Assembly: GCA_003952965.2 (NCBI GenBank)
Contig: CM025850.1
Span: 11,784,962-11,848,961 of the forward strand
Length of the DNA stretch: 64,000 nucleotides
DNA from: Morella rubra
Taxonomy: Eukaryota > Streptophyta > Magnoliopsida > Fagales > Myricaceae
Direction: 5' to 3'
Below, piece by piece: positions 49,501 to 61,529 of this stretch (position 1 is its first letter; each line of letters begins with the position of its first letter). Under the pieces are notes generated by a model, which saw only the letters and a list, made by a program, of their open reading frames with translations, had not been told where the DNA came from and ran no database searches. Both the position numbers and the translations under genes were made by a program.

Positions 49501-49704
49501 TGAACTAACAAAATGAGTAAAATTCAGGTTAATACTGTCCGGCCTTCATTGTTTCTTGAAGCCGCATTCGCTTCCAACGATTCACAACATCTAGCTGCGG
49601 TTCTGAGGTTCTTTTCGGATTTTATTCCCGGTTTCCAAAACACTACTGATCACCACACATATTATCGCATTCTCAATGAGATGAACTCGTCCATTACTGC
49701 TTGA
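43515..49704 (+). CDS. RMC1: Regulator of MON1-CCZ1 homologue (RMC1 / Mic1-like / C18orf8), 11 exons
   Basis: Exons: 43515-43682, 43806-44065, 44372-44525, 45355-45464, 45551-45638, 46501-46836, 46934-47008, 47338-47948, 48577-48685, 48794-48973, 49528-49704. All phases close, giving 755 aa ending at TGA 49702-49704. The N-terminal half has propeller-type repeats (VFSWKTVPFSPL, LSIRYSLDAKFIAIQ, VQFWHRETGE, RIYCLQVD). The conserved VDNVLLVHQVDAKVVILYDI and LEFLQRRKLEANKAKQLCL lead into the C-terminal Mic1 domain (EIV-type helices such as EPSKEVALQLLESGRQNF and YLEALRYARKYKV). A Ser/Thr-rich insert of about 120 residues (47480-47860) sits before that domain. In animals RMC1 stabilises the MON1-CCZ1 exchange factor that activates Rab7 on late endosomes; the same vacuolar-traffic role is inferred for plants. 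The donor at 46837 is GC. Confidence 0.94.
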
Positions 49705-50193
49705 AGTTTCTGAGTGGCAGTTTATTTTGGTCACCCCCGGTCGTTGTTACTGTAGGAAATATTTGGTTGTAAACTTTTTAAGAACTCCCTTGGGCAGCAT
49801 GTTGTTTATGTTAACTTTATGGCTGTAAAAGAAGAAAATGAGAGAAGTTACAATTGGCAAGTATGGTAGATTCTTTTTATCAGGATAAAGAAGCTTTCTC
49901 GCGGCTTTAATGGATTATATTTTTGCCTTTTCCTTTCAACTGTACTGCTACCTCTCATTAACGTTAGTAATTGTTCCTGGGAACACATCATGGATTGAAC
50001 TTGAAGAAGAAGATTGTCACGTTTTTCAGAGGAAATCTATTCAAGACCTACTTTATGATAAGTAACACGAACAACCAAAGAACATATTTAAGTGTTCGTA
50101 AGGTAGTTCTTTTTGTTTTAAGTTTTTTGTGTTGCTAATCTACTTCGGTAATTCATTTAGGGAGTGGGATTGGCTATAACTAGTATCAATCTG
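49705..50193. other. 3' flank of the RMC1 homologue
   Basis: 3' UTR and AT-rich downstream sequence. Nothing else recognisable. Confidence 0.5.
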
Positions 50194-50505
50194 TCAGGGA
50201 GAAAAGTCACTTTAGGCTTCCAAACTATTAAAACAATTTCAAATAAGAGTATCAATCATCATTTTTGACATATTGGGTTCTTAAATTTTTAAAATCAATC
50301 ATTTTGAGTTTTGAAATAAAATCTTATTGTCTAAGAGCTCAAATAAAATTTTAGTCAAAATTGTTATGATTTTGACAATTGGATTTTTATTAAGGGTGCA
50401 AATTGATGACATTTGGTAGTTCTAGAGTGTGTCAAATATGGTAGTTAATATCCCTATTTGAGATTGTTTTAATAGTTTGAAAGGTCCAGAGTAACTTTTT
50501 CCTGA
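50194..50505. mobile_element. Foldback MITE, about 312 bp
   Basis: The ends TCAGGGAGAAAAGT and (reverse complement) TCAGGAAAAAGT begin inverted repeats of about 80 bp. These include a perfectly shared CAAACTATTAAAACAAT core followed by CTCAAAT/TTCAAAT. The interior is AT-rich and non-coding. No target duplication was resolved. Confidence 0.8.
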
Positions 50506-53409
50506 GAGTTGTTCAAGGAATACATTTTGCATTTTATACAAAATAAAGAAATCTTTAGTTTTAGTTAAAGTGTAGTAGCAAACTTGATATACCATATAAC
50601 TTTAGAAGATAGAGACAATGATATTGATATAGCTGAGTTTTGAAAATAAAGATGTCAAAGATTATCTTTGAATGCAAAGAGATTAGAGTATCCTTATTAG
50701 TTACTACTACTGTTCAGTGGATTTGAATAGCTATGATACTGTGCGATCATAATTCAATTATCTTTGAACATTTTTTTTTTTTTTTCATCTTTGTATGATA
50801 CTCAGCAATTGTCCGCTGCATTTGCTGAACTTGTGCCCGAAACAGCATACGCAAATGATTCGTTTGGTTTGGGCCATCTTCTAGAGGTTCAGGCCTAAGT
50901 TTGAGGGCCAGTATCAAGCCCATTTCTACGCCTAGAATTGGGCCCTTTAGTACCTAGAGTATGCGTTGGCGTTGCAACTGGAAGAAAGAAGTGGAGGGCA
51001 AAAAAGGAAGTATATTTGGCAATGGCGCCAGTTTGTCCCTACAGGACCACTTGCACGAGTGCGGTCCGTACGACACAACTAAACCACTGAACCTGGACGT
51101 CCGACATGCTTTTGTTTGAAGCCAGTTCGCTCTCCCATACTGCCCGCCCAGCAAAAAGAAAGTCAATGCGATTCATCATACGGCCTCTAGCCGGGACCTC
51201 CCCCTCCATTTGAGATCCCTCCCCATGATCTTGGAGATGGTCTCGTCCCTAAGCCCCAATAAACTTTCTTTCATCTGTTTGCCAGGGACAAGAACACAGC
51301 TAACTATGGCGAAGACTCTACTAACATATTCATGGTTTAGAGAATTGTTTTCCTTTACTGGTTCAAAGTACGAGAAGCTGAGCTACAGTGCATTTTCTAT
51401 GGATCAATTCTGGATACTTGTTGTGGGGTTGGGTGAAGATCAACCAATGGCTCAGGTATTGGCTAGAATTTCCAATCAAAAGGGATGGATATATGTTATA
51501 ATTATTCGCTATAATGATAGAATTGCCCAGCTAAATTCCATCAGTATCAGGGACCCCATTAGCCTCCTCGATCTGGTGATTGAAGAGGTTCTTTCTTTAG
51601 GTGACGGTCAGAGGGGATGAGCATGACATGAAGGTAGTTGAGGTTCTATGCAACTTGACACTCGCAACTGTACGTACCTACCTTTATTAAGACAACAGGG
51701 ATATCTAGGAAAATTTGTTCTCACAACATTGAAACAGCTACTATGAGAAACAAAATTATTGTGGTGGGTTTCTATAAGTAGTTACGATCCTGTACTTGAT
51801 TAGGTACACGATTTTATGTAATGTGTGGTGTCTGTTACTTATTGGTGGTAGCAAAGCTTTTTCAGCAGCCAGTGCCCACCAATGCCCGTACTCTGCTAAA
51901 CATTGGAAGAAGAGTCAAGAAAGTGTATGCGTGGATGAAGCAGTACACAAAAAATGATAAAAAAAAACGCAACCTATTATCAAGAGTACTTTTTGTGTAG
52001 GACCACATTCGGGAGGGATGCCAGAGAGGATGGGCCAGTTATCAATTAAGCCAAGTACTATGGCCTACCAACTACTACCAAAGTGTATAAATCTAAGCTC
52101 TGATCCCCCCCTCGTCCCATCTACATGTGCCGTTGCTCAAACAAGTACCCTATATTAACATCTGCAAACAGCAGGCATGTAGGAAATAACAAAGTTGCCA
52201 ATGTTACTCTTCGGTACGTCACCTAGCAAAGGAACAACTAGATTTCTTACCCGAAGAAATGCTTCTTTTCCTAGACGGTAAAATGGCTCAGAAGTCAGAA
52301 GAGAAGATAGCATAAATGTTTTCTAAGAAAGGGAGATGATGTGGCAAGGGTGATCTTTTTGCCAACAAAGAAAAGATTCTCTTCTCGATGTTATGTTATC
52401 TTCTTGTTTTGCCTATAGTACCATTAAATTACCAAGCCTCTTTTTCTTTCATATAGAAAGAAATTCACCTAGGCCATAATTCTTTTTCTTCAAAAATAAA
52501 AACAAAAACCAATAGAGAATTTAAACGTGGGCTATCAAAAGATCTCCAAAAAAAAAAAAAAAAAATTAATACAAGCGATTTTAATTTCTCCATGCACCGA
52601 CGAGAATTTGCAGATCTATGCATTTTTCTTTAAGCTATTTCTCTCCCGGGCTCTAACTGTAAGTTTCTTGAGTTATAGTTGATTTTTGTGGTACCCAAAT
52701 GAATTGATGGTGAAACAGTAGGAGATCATTTCGAAATGCTCTCATGTGTCAACATCTTGATTTAAAGATGTGGACCAACAACCAGTGATTGAAGTAAATG
52801 TGGGGAACATTATTCGTGTGAACGTTGTTAACTTGCAACTACCAAATTCAGATACTATGGCTGTGTGGCACTTCAATGTCATTCTCAAGGAACATAGAAA
52901 ATGTCAATAGATCTCTGTCCCTCTCTCGTATATTATCACGCGATTGTTATAGTATGAACACAAGTTAACAGAAACTGTAGAACTTTTATGTTGTGATCTG
53001 AAGGCAGCTCAGAAGATCTAAGAAACTGTTTGGAACAAAAGCTTTGGTTTAGTCATCTCAGTGGCTTCCTCCGACCATGCTCTTTTCATTATATTCATTG
53101 TCCGACGTCAGAAACCATCTACTCGATGGGAGCGGTCAGAATCGTCGAATCGAGCAGATCCACAATGATAGCAATAGTGGGTGTCTGGTGCGGGTCTGCA
53201 TTTTCATTTGGGCCAATTGCGTCTTGGTTTAGCACATTCGGAGGTACCACCAATATTATCCCAAAGTTTTCATCTCTGGGAATATTGATGCAAGCTGTCC
53301 GTTCATTAACGTTCATATTGTCTTTCACATGTCTGCCGTATAGACAACCTTGGCATGTGATCCACTGATCCGCATTCACCTATAACAAATAGGTACGGAA
53401 AAAAAAATA
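50506..53409. other. Gene-free interval
   Basis: Contains a 136-aa open frame (51210-51620, first ATG at 51225) with no recognisable family. Another open segment near 52760-52905 would encode PVIEVNVGNIIRVNVVN, faintly like a cupredoxin entry strand but too short to call. No supported gene. Confidence 0.4.
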
Positions 53410-53762
53410 TTTTTCACCTGAATTTTGTAGAATGTGGCACAATTCAATCTAAACTTTAAATTTTCAATCATTTCACCTTTATACTTTGGAAATTATGGCA
53501 CATTGCATCGTGCACATGATTTTTTAGTGTACGATTTTATATTTATACCCTAAACTATGATTTTATATTTATATTTTTTAGTGTACTATTTTATATTTAT
53601 ATTTATATTGACTCCTATTAAGGGTATAAATATAAAATCACAGGTCCAGAAATTGAGTTGACAGTATGGTGCGCAATGTGACTGACCTCCCAAAGTTTAT
53701 GTATAAAATGTAAGTGTGGGTTGTAATGTGTCAAACTCTCCAAAATTCAGGGATAAAAAGAG
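53410..53762. mobile_element. Foldback MITE, about 350 bp
   Basis: Left arm CACCTGAATTTTGTAGA and right arm (reverse complement) TCCCTGAATTTTGGAGA start inverted repeats extending about 100 bp, including CTTTGG...GCACATTGC on the left and the matching CTTTGGG...TCACATTGCG on the right. The centre holds repeated GATTTTATATTTATA units. An AATATT occurs just outside each end and may be part of a target duplication. Confidence 0.7.
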
Positions 53763-56700
53763 TTAATATTTATATATCAAAAAACATTAACCGGTCACCA
53801 TTCCATCATTGCAAATCTAACCAAAATCTATAGAAAGCGATAGGATAACCCGCTTTATCGTGGAAAATTCGAGGAACAAAGCGAGGTTCTAGTTTTTCAG
53901 TACTGTTATTAATATTAATTTTGAAAGTTTCTAATAACTTAGCCACAGAAATTTTGAGAGCTACGGGGCCGGTGTGAAATTCACAATTCCTCATAATTAT
54001 TGGCAGTACTATATCTTTTTGAATTACTTATTCCTAAAACTACTGAGGTTGGACAGTGGGAATATCTAACATGGACTGTTGAAATGATCAGGAAGCAGAG
54101 ATGGGCATTTGTCGGTCATCTTCTTTAATTTGATGACACAATTATCACTTCTTTACACAATTAATTGGCATTCGATCCGCTACATATTTATATATACATA
54201 TATATAGACCGGAAAAATGTGGAAATTATGTGCTCGAATCAACAAAAACGTGTCTGGTTTTAATTCAGAAAGCTCAATCCTTAGGATCGATGCTCGAGCC
54301 CATTAAGTCATCGAGGATATCACTTATCAATCTATTCATTAATAACACAAAACAGAAAGGAACCAAGGACTTAACATAATCAAAAGACGCCCCACATTGT
54401 TAACGCAACATCTGAAAAGATGCTCGGTTGTGGTCCTAACCCGCCTCTTTCAGACAACAATCATATCGTACGTACCCATCAAGCTTTTAATTTAAGGAGT
54501 TCAAAGAGCTAGCTATTATATACCTACATTGGACATGTTAAGGTCATACATGTAGGAAAAAAGCCCACCATCCATCGTGGTCATTGAGTTAGCCCCATGC
54601 ATATTGTTATACGTGGGATTGATAGTGCTAGCTAGGCTGCTTTTTATCCTCCAAAGAAATGGTGGGCTCTCGTGCTTTCTTTGCCACTTGCTTTGGTTTT
54701 CTTGCGTCCACGTTTTTTCTTTCTGTTATGTTTCTGATAAAATATCTGCACCGAATATTAAATCTGGCTTTGATAGCTTAGAAAGTGAAGTCAATAAGTG
54801 ATGGAGGAGCCAGAAAAGAATGTTTTCAAACCCTCTTTTTCCTTTATTCCAACATCTCTGGTCAAATTCGCATACTGTTATGCATGGGACAGATGTTTGG
54901 AAACAAGCAGGATATTGTGCAAATTACTGATCTCCGACTTGTCAAAGAAGCCTGCTATTCGAATTATCTGCTCCTTAATTATGAACGTATGCTAAAATGT
55001 GGTGGTCTCTGGCACAATGTGAAAAAAGTAACATTATTAACTGTAACCTTGAAGCTTCGTAGGAATATATTTGCAGAAAGAATTTATACATGGGCAATAC
55101 CCCCCATCATAATAGCCATCGACCCGAGTTTATAATTAGGAAAGACACCAAATCAAATCAAAATCAGCTAAAAGAAATGAAGACGTTTGAACTACTCCAG
55201 TCCGAACACATCTCCCATATGCCCATTGACCTCCCCTATTCTAAAACCAATTAATGATTGACTTCAGAAACTTGAGAGTTGATACTTGGTTTTCGCTTCA
55301 AGGAAGTTACAACTTACATGGGTATTCTGATCCCCGGAGAATCAAATGAAAAGCTTCAGTCACCAAAAAAATAAACTAGAACCAGCAAAACTGGGTTTTA
55401 ATTTACATAGAACTCCTTTTTTGTGTTTGCTTTTGTGTTTCATTTGTGGGCTTTAAACAATCAAGTGTTATTTTTCCAGTGGTGAATTACTTATTTGTGA
55501 AAGTTATTTTACGTGAAATGAACACTATTTCAAGATGGGGACCTGATTATAAATTGATGTATTCAACCTAAAAGAAGTTAAAATTCAAAATCCTGATAAA
55601 TACATCTGACAGGATAAAAGCTTGTTAAATAGAAGAGTCATAATTCAATAGTAATAGAGACAAAAATACAAGAATGTCGCATACGAACAAGCTTTGATTA
55701 GAGGGACATGACCGCTAGCTCTATTTCTATCCATTTGGTCCACGCGCGCATCAGAACACACGTTGCAGGAGGAAGGATGGTGGCTTGTATATATGAAAGA
55801 GCAATATGTATGTGAGAGAGGCCCCAAAGAGGAGTTCGCAGAGGCAACGTCGCAATCAAGCCACCTAGTGGGAAAGAGAGGTGAGGAACAAGAAGATAGC
55901 GACCCTTCCCTTCAGCCATAAAAGACAATTAACTTACGCGGCTCTGAGAGAGAGAGAGAGAGAGAGAGATCAGAGTATGATGACCCATGCAAAAAAGAAA
56001 TTCAACTTCATGTGTCACTCTGGGAAGAGACTTTAGAGTTTCTCAAGATATTGACATTTTTGTAGGTGGGCAAGAACCAGACTCTTCGACTTTTGCATAT
56101 ATGTGGCCAGTGGCAATTCGTTCCTGTGTTACTGTTCTAACAAAATCATGTTTTTAGGGCAGGACCTGCATTTCTCACTCTTGGACTGGGGCATATGTAG
56201 ATTAATGTCTCATATATACACAATCAAAATTCAAAACTCACGGTGATTGTACACATCAATTACGTTTTTTTTTTTTTTTTTTTTTCATTTTGTTTTAAGT
56301 AGATCCAAAAAAAAATGTTTGTTATTGCTCCAAAAGAAATGAAACAAAAGATTTGGTACAAAAATAGACGGCCGGGGAAGGATTTCCATCTTATCTTCTA
56401 GATACTCCAAAAGAGCAATCAACCTGGCTAGCTAATATACTCCTAATTCTACTACCCAGATTGATCTTGACAATTACTTTTCCAGCGTAGCTTATGTTAT
56501 GTTAAGTAGTTCCAAGGCTAAGCTCACGTTGAGAGCAAAGGATCTTAATTAAGTTCATACCCCTTTATCTTATATCGAAATCTCTAATGACTATTGTTAG
56601 AATATTTTATCATTATGATAGTATATTTTATTATTATGTTAAAATATTCTACCATTAATATTACTGTATTTTTTCGATTAATTGTATCTTTAATTTATTA

Positions 56701-59700
56701 TGATTGATTGTATTCCTAAACTTAAGACCGCCTATACAACTATAGACCACAAGCGTACTTGAGTTAAATGTTCAACATTGAAGTGTAAATTAACATCCTC
56801 TTCAATTTATTATGTCAAATTTGAATAAGGTTAGACATATATATATATAACGTGCATTGAGTGTTGTAGGCCTCGTAGCGTATCTCTAAGGGTAAAGTAG
56901 AGAAGATCCCGATCATCTTTTATGCCAAAAGATCAGAAGAAAGAAGAATTAAAACCAATTATCTGCTTGGATTAAAAACCAACTTTTTGTGACATTAATT
57001 TAGTACGCCGACACACAGGCATAGTACGAACTTTCAAGTGCGCAAACAGGCATGCACTTAATGCAATCCGATTGAAAATGCCATGACTATGCCAGCTGCA
57101 ACGTACGTTCATGTCTGATACGCTTTGAGGCTTATGTAACAATGTTTATCCAGAAGAAATTACACAAGAAAGAAGCCTCAAAGCCAATTATTAATGAACA
57201 AAGGCGGAGGTCGTACGTGCTAAAAGATTAAAAGAAGGATGAAATCGGGGTAGATTTAAGATATCTTCAAAACCTCCAAAAGTGGATGTAAATCTCTAGC
57301 ATTATTGTGTTGCATGCATGTGAAATAAACAAGAAGTAGGCCCTAATTTTCTCAAACATGTGCCATGTACTTCCACTGACTCGAGTTCCATTCTTTGGCA
57401 ATTATAAGATAAATTATATATATATAATTGCCTTGTAGAGATTAATATATACGTCGTAAAATGCTATAGTTGTGCATGTGATAAACTCAAATTTTCGGCT
57501 TTTTGGGTATCTGTCATAGAGATGTAGTAGGGTTCTTACAATACCCAGCAATTGTAACATTCAAAAACAACGGTCCGGCCGGGTGCTCTATTTCGAGTCA
57601 TGAAACGTCGCTTGTGATGTTGCCACATCATGAGGGCAAAGGAAACAGGCAAACAGCAAGGGCTTGGGTTCACATCATATAATTTTCTACTTTATGAGGG
57701 CCATATAAGTGCTGCAGTTGCATTGAACTGAACCCAATGCATATGGTCCCCTCACAAACTTGTAAGTCACAACCTCTCTGCGACTATGACTTCAATGTCA
57801 TTTGGCAAAGCGAGTGTGTGCAGTTTCCATGAATGAATGTGGTGGTGGTGGTTGTTGTTGGGGTTAAGGAAATGTGGGTTTTAAGGGGCAGGTTGGGTTT
57901 GGGTGGGGCCAACGTTGAGATGGGGATGCATACCTTGAAGGGCTGCTGCTTCCGTCCTGTATATATCAGGATGCAAAAACCAAAAATGTGCAAATGGGGG
58001 CCTCAGCCGAAGTGGTCTCAGAAGAGCTCATAATCTATATGACAAAGCTCAATAAATTGTGTGTGAGAGAGAGGTCAGACAGCGACTTGTCTGGGATGGC
58101 AAAGAAAGGAAGAATTATGAAAGAAGTGAGAGGCAGTTGGGACTGGGAATAATTGCAAAACAAGCGAAGCATGCACGAATAAAGCAGACTGTTTTTGCAG
58201 AGACTCCAAAACTACACCATTAATTCGATCGCTATTCAAACACCTCTTAGAACAACAAGAAAGATCTCCTTCTCTCTCTCTCTCTCTCTCGTTCTCCATC
58301 TGAAGCACCTGAAATGGTTAGAAGGAACTTCTTGAGCGAACAAATAGGTTGATATGCGCCCCCCGATGCCTTCTACTCGAGCAATTAAAGTTCATTAGTC
58401 AACCTTCCGTGGCTTGGGGCGTTTGTTTGGCGAAATAAAATTTTATTGGTACTACACCAACAAACACAAGGCAAAAAAGAAAAAAAAAAAAGGGCAGAGG
58501 GGATATTGAAATTAGGAAGAAAAAGAGGGGCACTACTCTTTGCTAGAGGGAAAGAGGGGGGGGGGAGAAGGAATGATTACTTGGTCTTTCGCATTTGTGT
58601 TATCCTGTTAACATAGTTTTAGGACCACTTCGCAGAATCCCTGCAACTTATATAAAACAGCCAACATAGCTATAAAGAACCAACGCCAACTATTAGTATC
58701 CCTGGTCCTGGAGAGAGAGAGAGAGGGAGACACTTACAACCCACGGAACTGGGCCATGTCATTTCTTTCTTGCTCAGTCTTTCATAACTAAACAAACCGT
58801 ACGCGGTGACTGATGGATACACGTACATGCAATTAGGGAATGAGGAGAGGAGACAAATGTGTGTGCAGGAAAAAAAAATGTCATGAAACTTAGCTATCCG
58901 TGCACTTTCAAGCCAATTATAATTTTCCGAAACTTTTTGTACAGATAATGTCATTTGCACGCCTCCGGATGATATCTCTCCGCCTCTGTTCTATATATTG
59001 TTTACATTGCATCCACCTTAATCCAAAATAAATTATCTAGAATGTGTAAATTATACTCTCTTTTTTAATTTCTCGTTAGGCGTATAAGGAATATTTGCAG
59101 AAAAAAGAAGAAGCTCCAATCACTATTTCCTTTCAGCTTGTTGTGAACTCTCTCCATTCTTGATATATCATTAGGCGGGCACCTTTAGCTGTGCGTGATT
59201 TTAAGTAGAGTGATTTCATTCCTAGCTCAATGAAGTAAGTACTTAGCTAATTAATCTCCTTGGAACACACAAAAGGAAAATGTGCAGTACGTTTTTTTTT
59301 TTTTTTTTCCAAATTTGGTTGGACCAATAAAGCAATTACATGATCTTTAATCTCCCCGAAATTGCAATGACACGCATTGGTTGCCTGGTTGGGGTCTGTC
59401 TTTTGGGGGTTGGGGATGGGGGAGACGATCCTTTTTTTTTCTTCGGATGGGGGAGACGATCAGTACAACGGAATTTGCGAATTATGATCGATCGATTTCT
59501 TCGCTTGATCATAACATGATAACTGCCTTACTTCAATGTTTGTGTCCTCATAGTGTTTGCCCATACGGAATACAATACCAAAAGAAAGCTTGGGGTACAT
59601 GCACAACAGGAAATTAAGAAGAAGAATCTGAATGAAACAATTGAAAATGCTAGCAGAGAAAATTGGTTTTTGATTTGCTGGGCCGCTGCAATATCAGTAT

Positions 59701-60600
59701 CACTGTATATGGCTTCTGGCTTTCTCGGTGAACTTGTGGAATACCATACACTAACGGAGATCATAACGTAATTGCGTAAAACTTCCTTCTTCGATCGAGT
59801 CAATGTGATGACATACAATGTGAACGGCTCTTCGTCTTATATTATAATATTTACCAGTTGGAAGATTGGAATCATTGTCGGAAAGAAGTAGGGTTAATTA
59901 ATTTAAACAATGAAACACTAATTAATTGGATTTTTTTCTTTTAGCGAATGATCAGTACAGAGTACTTCAAGCTCATATATAGAATGTACGTTTAGATGTA
60001 CAATGGATGCTTTCTAAGGTGTAGGCATAATTATACGAGGAAAGTTTACATAACCTTGTAGGCCTGAAATATAGTGGGATTGATTCTTCTATCAGTAGAT
60101 GAAAATATATGGCTAAAATAATGGGATTGAATCTGTTATCAATGCCTAGAATCAGGGTAGCTGGGAATGGAAACCATGATCTTGAGTGATAGCCTTATTA
60201 ATTAACCAAAAGGCACAACTCAATTGGCCGGCCTCTAGCTAAAAAAAGAATTAGTCCTGCATGAAACTACGTACTGCGTAATTCGGTAGCTACGTACGTA
60301 TTTTACATTGCAGTTAGCTTCACGTGAGCATATGTTCAGGAACTTGAAAAAGAGAATTCTCATCTTTTCTCCATTACTATTATTGCTATTACGCGTCGGC
60401 CTCTCCCCTTTTGGTGACAAACGATTGATACAACAATATCGACATTCAGGAGGCGTAACTGCGTACAGAACTTTCCGTAATTATCATACCCAAGTAAGTG
60501 AAAGAAGGCAAAGCTAGTACTTTGAGAAGTTAAGCTGGCCACTCTCAATTCTCAAACTTGAGGGCTTGTGCTTCACTCTCAGATGGGTCAGCCCCAATTG
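53763..60600. other. Long gene-free interval upstream of the third zinc-finger gene
   Basis: No coding gene could be supported. Short minus-strand frames (53806-53994, 55698-55928) and plus-strand frames (54785-55135) lack known domains. There is a GA microsatellite at about 55947-55969, a T run at about 56265-56285, TA runs at about 56840 and 57418, a CT run at 58266-58290 and a T run at about 59291-59308. Parts may be distal promoter of the gene at 60804 or carry non-coding transcripts. Confidence 0.4.
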
Positions 60601-60631
60601 TATTAAAAATGATCAGACCCCTCCGTCCTCC

Positions 60632-60637
60632 TTTATA
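60632..60637 (+). promoter_or_regulatory. TATA-like box of the third zinc-finger gene
   Basis: TTTATA in a C/T-rich context, about 170 bp before the ATG at 60804, followed by a very C-rich leader (60640-60780). Spacing is like that of the two other zinc-finger genes. Confidence 0.4.
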
Positions 60638-60803
60638 GGTCCCACCACACCCTCTCGTCACAGCCCACATACATCCCACCCCCTCTTCTCAGTTCTCTCT
60701 CCCATTCTCCACCGAGGTGGTGCACTTCACCCACCTTCCCCTCTTTCTCTTCCTCTTTCTGCGTATCTTACCCCCCCTAAACTCCCGTTTCTTCGATTCT
60801 TCG

Positions 60804-61529
60804 ATGGACAAGACTGAGAGAGAGACTCACGACTTCATGAACGTTGAATCTTTCTCTCAGCTCCCCTTCATCCGCCCCGCACCCGTTAAAGAAAAGGGTA
60901 TTAGGCTTTTCGGCAAAGAGTTCGGCGGTGACAACCCTGCAGGTGCCACTGCGGAGTCCGAGTCAGCTGAGACCAACGCATGTGAGGACGCAAAGGAAAA
61001 CAACGAGAACGGGGAGAGTAACCGCAGATTTGAGTGCCATTACTGTTGTCGAAACTTCCCTACATCTCAAGCGTTAGGGGGCCACCAAAACGCGCATAAA
61101 AGGGAACGCCAGCACGCAAAACGCGTGCATCTTCAGTCGGCCATGGTACATGGTAGCCTGTCTGATGCGCACGGCTATGGGCTTATGAATTACCGCCTCG
61201 GTTCGGCTCCGATACAGACAATGACCTATCCATCGTGGAACGGTACTAATTCTAATACCGTTGCTGGTAATGGGAGGTATTACGGAGGCCACAGCTCTTA
61301 TTCTCAGCCTGCACCTATCAATGGGAGTCCTTTGGCCTTGTGGCGAATCCCTGCGGCCGTTCAAAGTACCCCTACTTTTAGTCGGGACCGTTCGTTGAAC
61401 CCGTTGCCATTGTTCGCCGGAGAAGAGTTAAAGGCCCCACAGGTTGGTGGCTCTAGTTCCCAAAGCAGGTTCGTTTACGAAACGAAGGCAAGCGTACAGG
61501 AACATGTGAGTTTGGATCTTCATCTGTAG
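60804..61529 (+). CDS. Single C2H2 zinc-finger protein of the ZFP8/GIS type
   Basis: Intronless, 241 aa. The frame is open from 60717, but that stretch is C/T-rich leader; [17 protein letters not shown] at 60804 is the likely start. Residues 31-40, [10 protein letters not shown], are the conserved box near the N-terminus of ZFP5/6/8 and GIS proteins. The finger has Cys78, Cys81, His94 and His98 with [27 protein letters not shown] at about 184-190 and a C-terminal SLDLHL (short EAR-type motif) complete the family pattern. Arabidopsis relatives act in gibberellin- and cytokinin-controlled trichome and root-hair initiation; a similar epidermal role is inferred. Which paralogue it is cannot be decided from sequence alone. 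Confidence 0.93.
   Translation: MDKTERETHDFMNVESFSQLPFIRPAPVKEKGIRLFGKEFGGDNPAGATAESESAETNACEDAKENNENGESNRRFECHYCCRNFPTSQALGGHQNAHKRERQHAKRVHLQSAMVHGSLSDAHGYGLMNYRLGSAPIQTMTYPSWNGTNSNTVAGNGRYYGGHSSYSQPAPINGSPLALWRIPAAVQSTPTFSRDRSLNPLPLFAGEELKAPQVGGSSSQSRFVYETKASVQEHVSLDLHL

Noticed and set aside
51210..51620. 136-aa open frame as a gene
   Set aside because: It starts with TTG (first ATG 51225), has no known domain, no matching exon nearby and no clear promoter.
53119..53994. Two minus-strand frames (53119-53379 and 53806-53994) as a two-exon gene around the MITE
   Set aside because: Joining the best donor (after TTTTG near 53823) to the acceptor before GTGAATGCGG gives an immediate stop; no family is recognised.
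60717..60803. Hydrophobic N-terminal extension of the ZFP8-like protein, resembling a signal peptide
   Set aside because: The stretch is C/T-rich leader read as Leu/Pro/Phe codons; a nuclear zinc-finger protein would not have it, and the family box begins after 60804.
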